A DNA stretch of 64,000 bases from Aestuariivivens insulae. GTDB lineage: Bacteria; Bacteroidota; Bacteroidia; Flavobacteriales; Flavobacteriaceae. Shown piece by piece: positions 61,376-64,000 of this stretch; position 1 is the first letter of the stretch, and each line of letters starts with the position of its first letter. A program made the position numbers and the translations under genes. The stretch is from positions 54,828 to 118,827 of the forward strand of contig NZ_JAKMCS010000010.1 in NCBI RefSeq assembly GCF_022662195.1, written 5' to 3'. A model generated the notes under the pieces. The model saw only the letters and a program-made list of their open reading frames with translations. It was not told the DNA's origin and did not search any database.

Positions 61376-63799
61376 TTAGTTATTGAATTCATTAACCATT
61401 AAACGCAATTCACTATAGGAGTATTTATCGTCCAATTGGGCTTTTAAATCGGATAAGCTTTCAAATGTTTTTTCAGGAATTATTTCCTTAAATTCCTGAT
61501 AACGTTCCTTAGACATCAAATCTGTAATTTTCACTTCCCCTGTAGGAATATAATGGGATAAGTGACCAAAAATAGTATCATGAACCAAATCTCTTTCCTT
61601 TGCAATTGCATCAATGGATTTTCCAGATAGAAATAACTCTAAAGACACTTTTTTAGTATTTGGCTTCTTTGGCTTCTCAAAACTATCGCTATTTGGTGAG
61701 CCCTCTATACCATTCTTTTCACAGAAATCCTTGATCACACCCAAAATAGCCTCGCCATATTTTTCCACCCTAACTTTTCCCATACCTTTAACGCCTATAA
61801 GTTCTTGCTTGGTAAGCGGTAAGGTTTCGCACATTTCATACAAGGCCTTTTGGGTGAATATTTGATAATGGATTACATCTTCAGTTTCTGCAATATCATT
61901 TCTCAGCGCCCTTAATAATTCAAATAATTCTATGTTTGTAGTCTCACTAATTACAGGGGTTCTAGCTGTTTTTGTTTTTTTCTTATCCAAAAAAACAGAT
62001 TTTGCGTTTAACTCTAAAAATTGCGAAACATTAAACTCTGTACTTAAACCCTTAAAGTATAATAATTTGGCCTGTAATTGCTGGTCGATATCTTCAAAAA
62101 ACTTATCGATATCTTTCTCGATGGCCTTGTTATCTGTTGTAAAACCGCTTAATTTAAACGGGGCATTAATGGTTGTTTCGGTCTGTTCCCTAAAATAATT
62201 AACAGCCTTGATAAAGCGGTCTTGTACAACCTTATTCAACTGGGGTTCTTCAAGTGGTTCTACCAAGGTTTGCAACTGCTTTTGAAAACTGTTGGCTATT
62301 TTCAATAAATTGGTAACACCTTCTTTTATAGTATTCAAATGCTCCTCTAAATTACCCTCTATGCTATTCCTATTTTTATAATAAATATCCAAAAGTCGGT
62401 TAATAGGATATAAGAAACCATAAAAATCGAACATCTGCGCTATTAAATTTAATTGAAATGTCGATTTAGATTCCAATAAAGCCTCATTGTCAGGTGGGTT
62501 CCTTTCGGCATTCTCATTAAAAGTCAGCACGTTTTGATCATTAATAATCTGGTTGGAATCTATTTTGCTCTTAAGTACCAGGCCCTCTAGTGATTTGCAT
62601 CTACTCAATGCTACATAGGTTTGTCCATGGGCAAATGCCGCCTTGGTATCTATAATAACTTTTTCGAATGTTAAACCCTGACTTTTATGAATGGTAATAG
62701 CCCAAGCCAATCGTAATGGTATTTGGGTATATGTTCCAATTATATTTTCGGAAATAGCATTCGTTTTTGCATCGATGGTATAATTTATATTTTCCCAAGT
62801 TTCTGGAACAACAATAATATTAAAATCATCGTCTGGACAGTGCACTACAACTTCATCTTCATCCAACAAAATAACTTTACCTATTTTTCCATTAAAGTAA
62901 CGCTTTTCAGGGGAGCTATCGTTCTTAATAAACATAACCTGTGCTCCCACTTTTAAAACCAACTCTTCTTTATTGGGATATGCATATTCAGGAAACTTCC
63001 CTTCTACAACAGCATTATAACTAAGCGTTTTCGTTTTTAAACCGTCTAGCTTTTCAATATTAACCTGTTCTGCCCTATTATTATGTGTCGTTAAGGTAAT
63101 ATAACCAGATTGGTCGTCTGGAATAAAATTAGGTTGGTATCTCTTATTGAGTTCGTTAGCCGATTCAAGTGTTAATCTATTGACCCTAATTTCATTTAAT
63201 ATAGTAATGAACTTAGGGTTGTCTTGCCTATAGATATGCTTTAATTCAATAGCAATTGCATTACATTCCTTATAGCTGTTGCTACTGAAAAAAAATGCGT
63301 TATTATAGTGGTTCCTTAATAATTGCCATTCATTATCCTTTACCACAGGAGAAAGTTGTTGTAGGTCACCAATCATTAACAATTGTACCCCTCCAAAGAC
63401 TTTATTTCTATTTTTAAACCGCCTTAGTGTTTTATCTATGCCATCTAAAACGTCGGCGCGAACCATACTTATTTCGTCAATGACCAATAAATCCAAAGAT
63501 TTTATAATATCAATCTTGGTTTTACTAAACTTTCTATTAAAATTGGAATTATTATTTAATACTTCATTGGGAAGAATAGGTCCAAAAGGCAGTTGAAAAA
63601 AGGAATGTATGGTCACCCCTTTGGCATTAATAGCTGCAACTCCAGTAGGAGCTACCACTACCATGCGCTTAAAGGACTTCATTTTTAGCTTATGCAGAAA
63701 AGTAGTTTTTCCGGTACCTGCTTTACCTGTTAAAAATATATTTCTATCAGTATAGTTTACAAAATCCCAAGCTAAATCCAGTTCTATATTCCTTTCCAT
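61376..63799 (-). CDS. Pif1-like DNA helicase with HRDC and HTH domains
   Basis: 807 residues. The helicase core has Walker A LTGKAGTGKTTFL (about 24-36), Walker B LLVIDEISMV, a GDLQQLSPV motif III and the late motif WAITIHKSQGLTFEKV. The C-terminal part holds an HRDC-like region (LYEMCETLPLTKQELIGVKGMGKVRVEKYGEAIL, about 655-700) and a RecQ-type HTH_40-like domain (SLELFLSGKSIDAIAKERDLVHDTIFGHL). The combination is common in Bacteroidota. Likely unwinds G-quadruplex or stalled-fork DNA. Located between the acyl-CoA dehydrogenase gene and the rRNA operon. Confidence 0.93.
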   Translation of the reverse strand: MERNIELDLAWDFVNYTDRNIFLTGKAGTGKTTFLHKLKMKSFKRMVVVAPTGVAAINAKGVTIHSFFQLPFGPILPNEVLNNNSNFNRKFSKTKIDIIKSLDLLVIDEISMVRADVLDGIDKTLRRFKNRNKVFGGVQLLMIGDLQQLSPVVKDNEWQLLRNHYNNAFFFSSNSYKECNAIAIELKHIYRQDNPKFITILNEIRVNRLTLESANELNKRYQPNFIPDDQSGYITLTTHNNRAEQVNIEKLDGLKTKTLSYNAVVEGKFPEYAYPNKEELVLKVGAQVMFIKNDSSPEKRYFNGKIGKVILLDEDEVVVHCPDDDFNIIVVPETWENINYTIDAKTNAISENIIGTYTQIPLRLAWAITIHKSQGLTFEKVIIDTKAAFAHGQTYVALSRCKSLEGLVLKSKIDSNQIINDQNVLTFNENAERNPPDNEALLESKSTFQLNLIAQMFDFYGFLYPINRLLDIYYKNRNSIEGNLEEHLNTIKEGVTNLLKIANSFQKQLQTLVEPLEEPQLNKVVQDRFIKAVNYFREQTETTINAPFKLSGFTTDNKAIEKDIDKFFEDIDQQLQAKLLYFKGLSTEFNVSQFLELNAKSVFLDKKKTKTARTPVISETTNIELFELLRALRNDIAETEDVIHYQIFTQKALYEMCETLPLTKQELIGVKGMGKVRVEKYGEAILGVIKDFCEKNGIEGSPNSDSFEKPKKPNTKKVSLELFLSGKSIDAIAKERDLVHDTIFGHLSHYIPTGEVKITDLMSKERYQEFKEIIPEKTFESLSDLKAQLDDKYSYSELRLMVNEFNN

Positions 63800-63876
63800 C
63801 TATTGCTCTTTACAAAAGTGCTATAAAACTAAAAAAATAAATTGTAAGTAAAAACTTAATTAACATAGAATAGAAA

Positions 63877-63911
63877 CAAAAAAAGCCCTTCATTAAAAAA
63901 TGAAGGGCTTT
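63877..63911 (-). terminator. Terminator of the rRNA operon
   Basis: 11-bp stem AAAGCCCTTCA/TGAAGGGCTTT. On the minus strand it is followed by a run of Ts, about 32 bp past the 5S 3' end. Confidence 0.9.
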
Positions 63912-63915
63912 ACAA

Positions 63916-63935
63916 TACTGACGCTACGGTCAGTA
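63916..63935 (-). other. Hairpin directly downstream of the 5S rRNA 3' end
   Basis: Perfect 7-bp stem TACTGAC/GTCAGTA with a 6-base loop, between the 5S 3' end and the operon terminator. It may be a processing or stabilising structure. Confidence 0.6.
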
Positions 63936-63942
63936 CAAAAAA

Positions 63943-64000
63943 GGCAACGACCTACTCTCCCACAAATGCAGTACCATCGGCGCTAACGGGCTTAACTTCT
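63943..64000 (-). rRNA. rrf: 5S ribosomal RNA, 3' part (cut by window end)
   Basis: The minus strand reads AGAAGTTAAGCCCGTTAGCG, CCGATGGTACTGC and, at the 3' end, GTGGGAGAGTAGGTCGTTGCC-type sequence, the conserved 5S 3' half. The 5' half and the rest of the rRNA operon lie beyond position 64000. Confidence 0.95.

Overview
The window looks like chromosome from an AT-rich member of the Flavobacteriaceae (Bacteroidota). The evidence is the type IX secretion and gliding genes porV, porU and gldJ next to murF, a type A sorting domain on a secreted protein, a FecI/FecR/TonB-receptor cassette, a DUF4249 lipoprotein, Bacteroidota-type promoters (TAnnTTTG at -7), and lipoproteins with short LxxC-like signals. 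I see no prophage, transposase, integrase or CRISPR array. The window ends in the 3' part of a 5S rRNA gene on the minus strand.

Layout. 0-6.6 kb: purE, an M3 oligopeptidase, a membrane-anchored LAS-type peptidase candidate, a GbsR/MarR regulator with two matching palindromic operators and its DUF2071 neighbour, a sigma factor with a zinc-binding partner, and a UbiA-like membrane protein. 7-12.7 kb: gcvP, a ketoacyl-ACP synthase III homologue, a methyltransferase and a glycosyltransferase. 12.9-23.8 kb: a four-module T9SS cargo protein, a NUC1 endonuclease, PafA phosphatase, an MlaE/MlaF-like lipid transporter pair, a DUF389 protein, mannose-1-phosphate guanylyltransferase, SprT-like, SDR and M28 proteins. 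23.9-25.8 kb: an unusual AraC regulator carrying DUF4242 and a cyclase-like region, then a truncated globin and a second DUF4242 protein.

25.8-34.7 kb is the most dynamic part. A sigma / M6-type peptidase / anti-sigma / TonB-receptor / DUF4249 / hydrolase cassette lies between two direct copies (about 90% identical by eye) of the 3' end of pdhC. One copy is part of the intact gene and the other is a decayed pseudogene. Inside it, the M6-type peptidase gene lies between two direct copies of the 3' end of the sigma gene. The same insertion-with-flank-duplication signature therefore appears twice, one inside the other.

34.4-46.9 kb: pdhC-pdhA, cdd, the porV-porU pair, divergent gldJ and murF. 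47-52 kb: a PAS-LuxR regulator, an XRE repressor divergent from three small orphan genes, an SDR/DUF2867 protein and a lipoprotein. A tRNA-Val cluster follows, in which one tRNA-Val gene appears to be split in its D-loop by a 111-bp segment that has inverted-repeat ends and carries another complete tRNA-Val. 52-64 kb: a secreted protein, folC, a TonB/ExbD/ExbB energizing operon, nhaD, an amino-acid dehydrogenase, anmK, an acyl-CoA dehydrogenase, a Pif1-like helicase and the end of an rRNA operon.

Dispersed short repeats run through the window. They include GC-rich palindromes with a GCCTGCC core and a GAGCGYAGTCGA-type repeat. The second type has also landed in frame inside pdhC (both linkers) and the M3 peptidase. 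Identities quoted are from alignment by eye.
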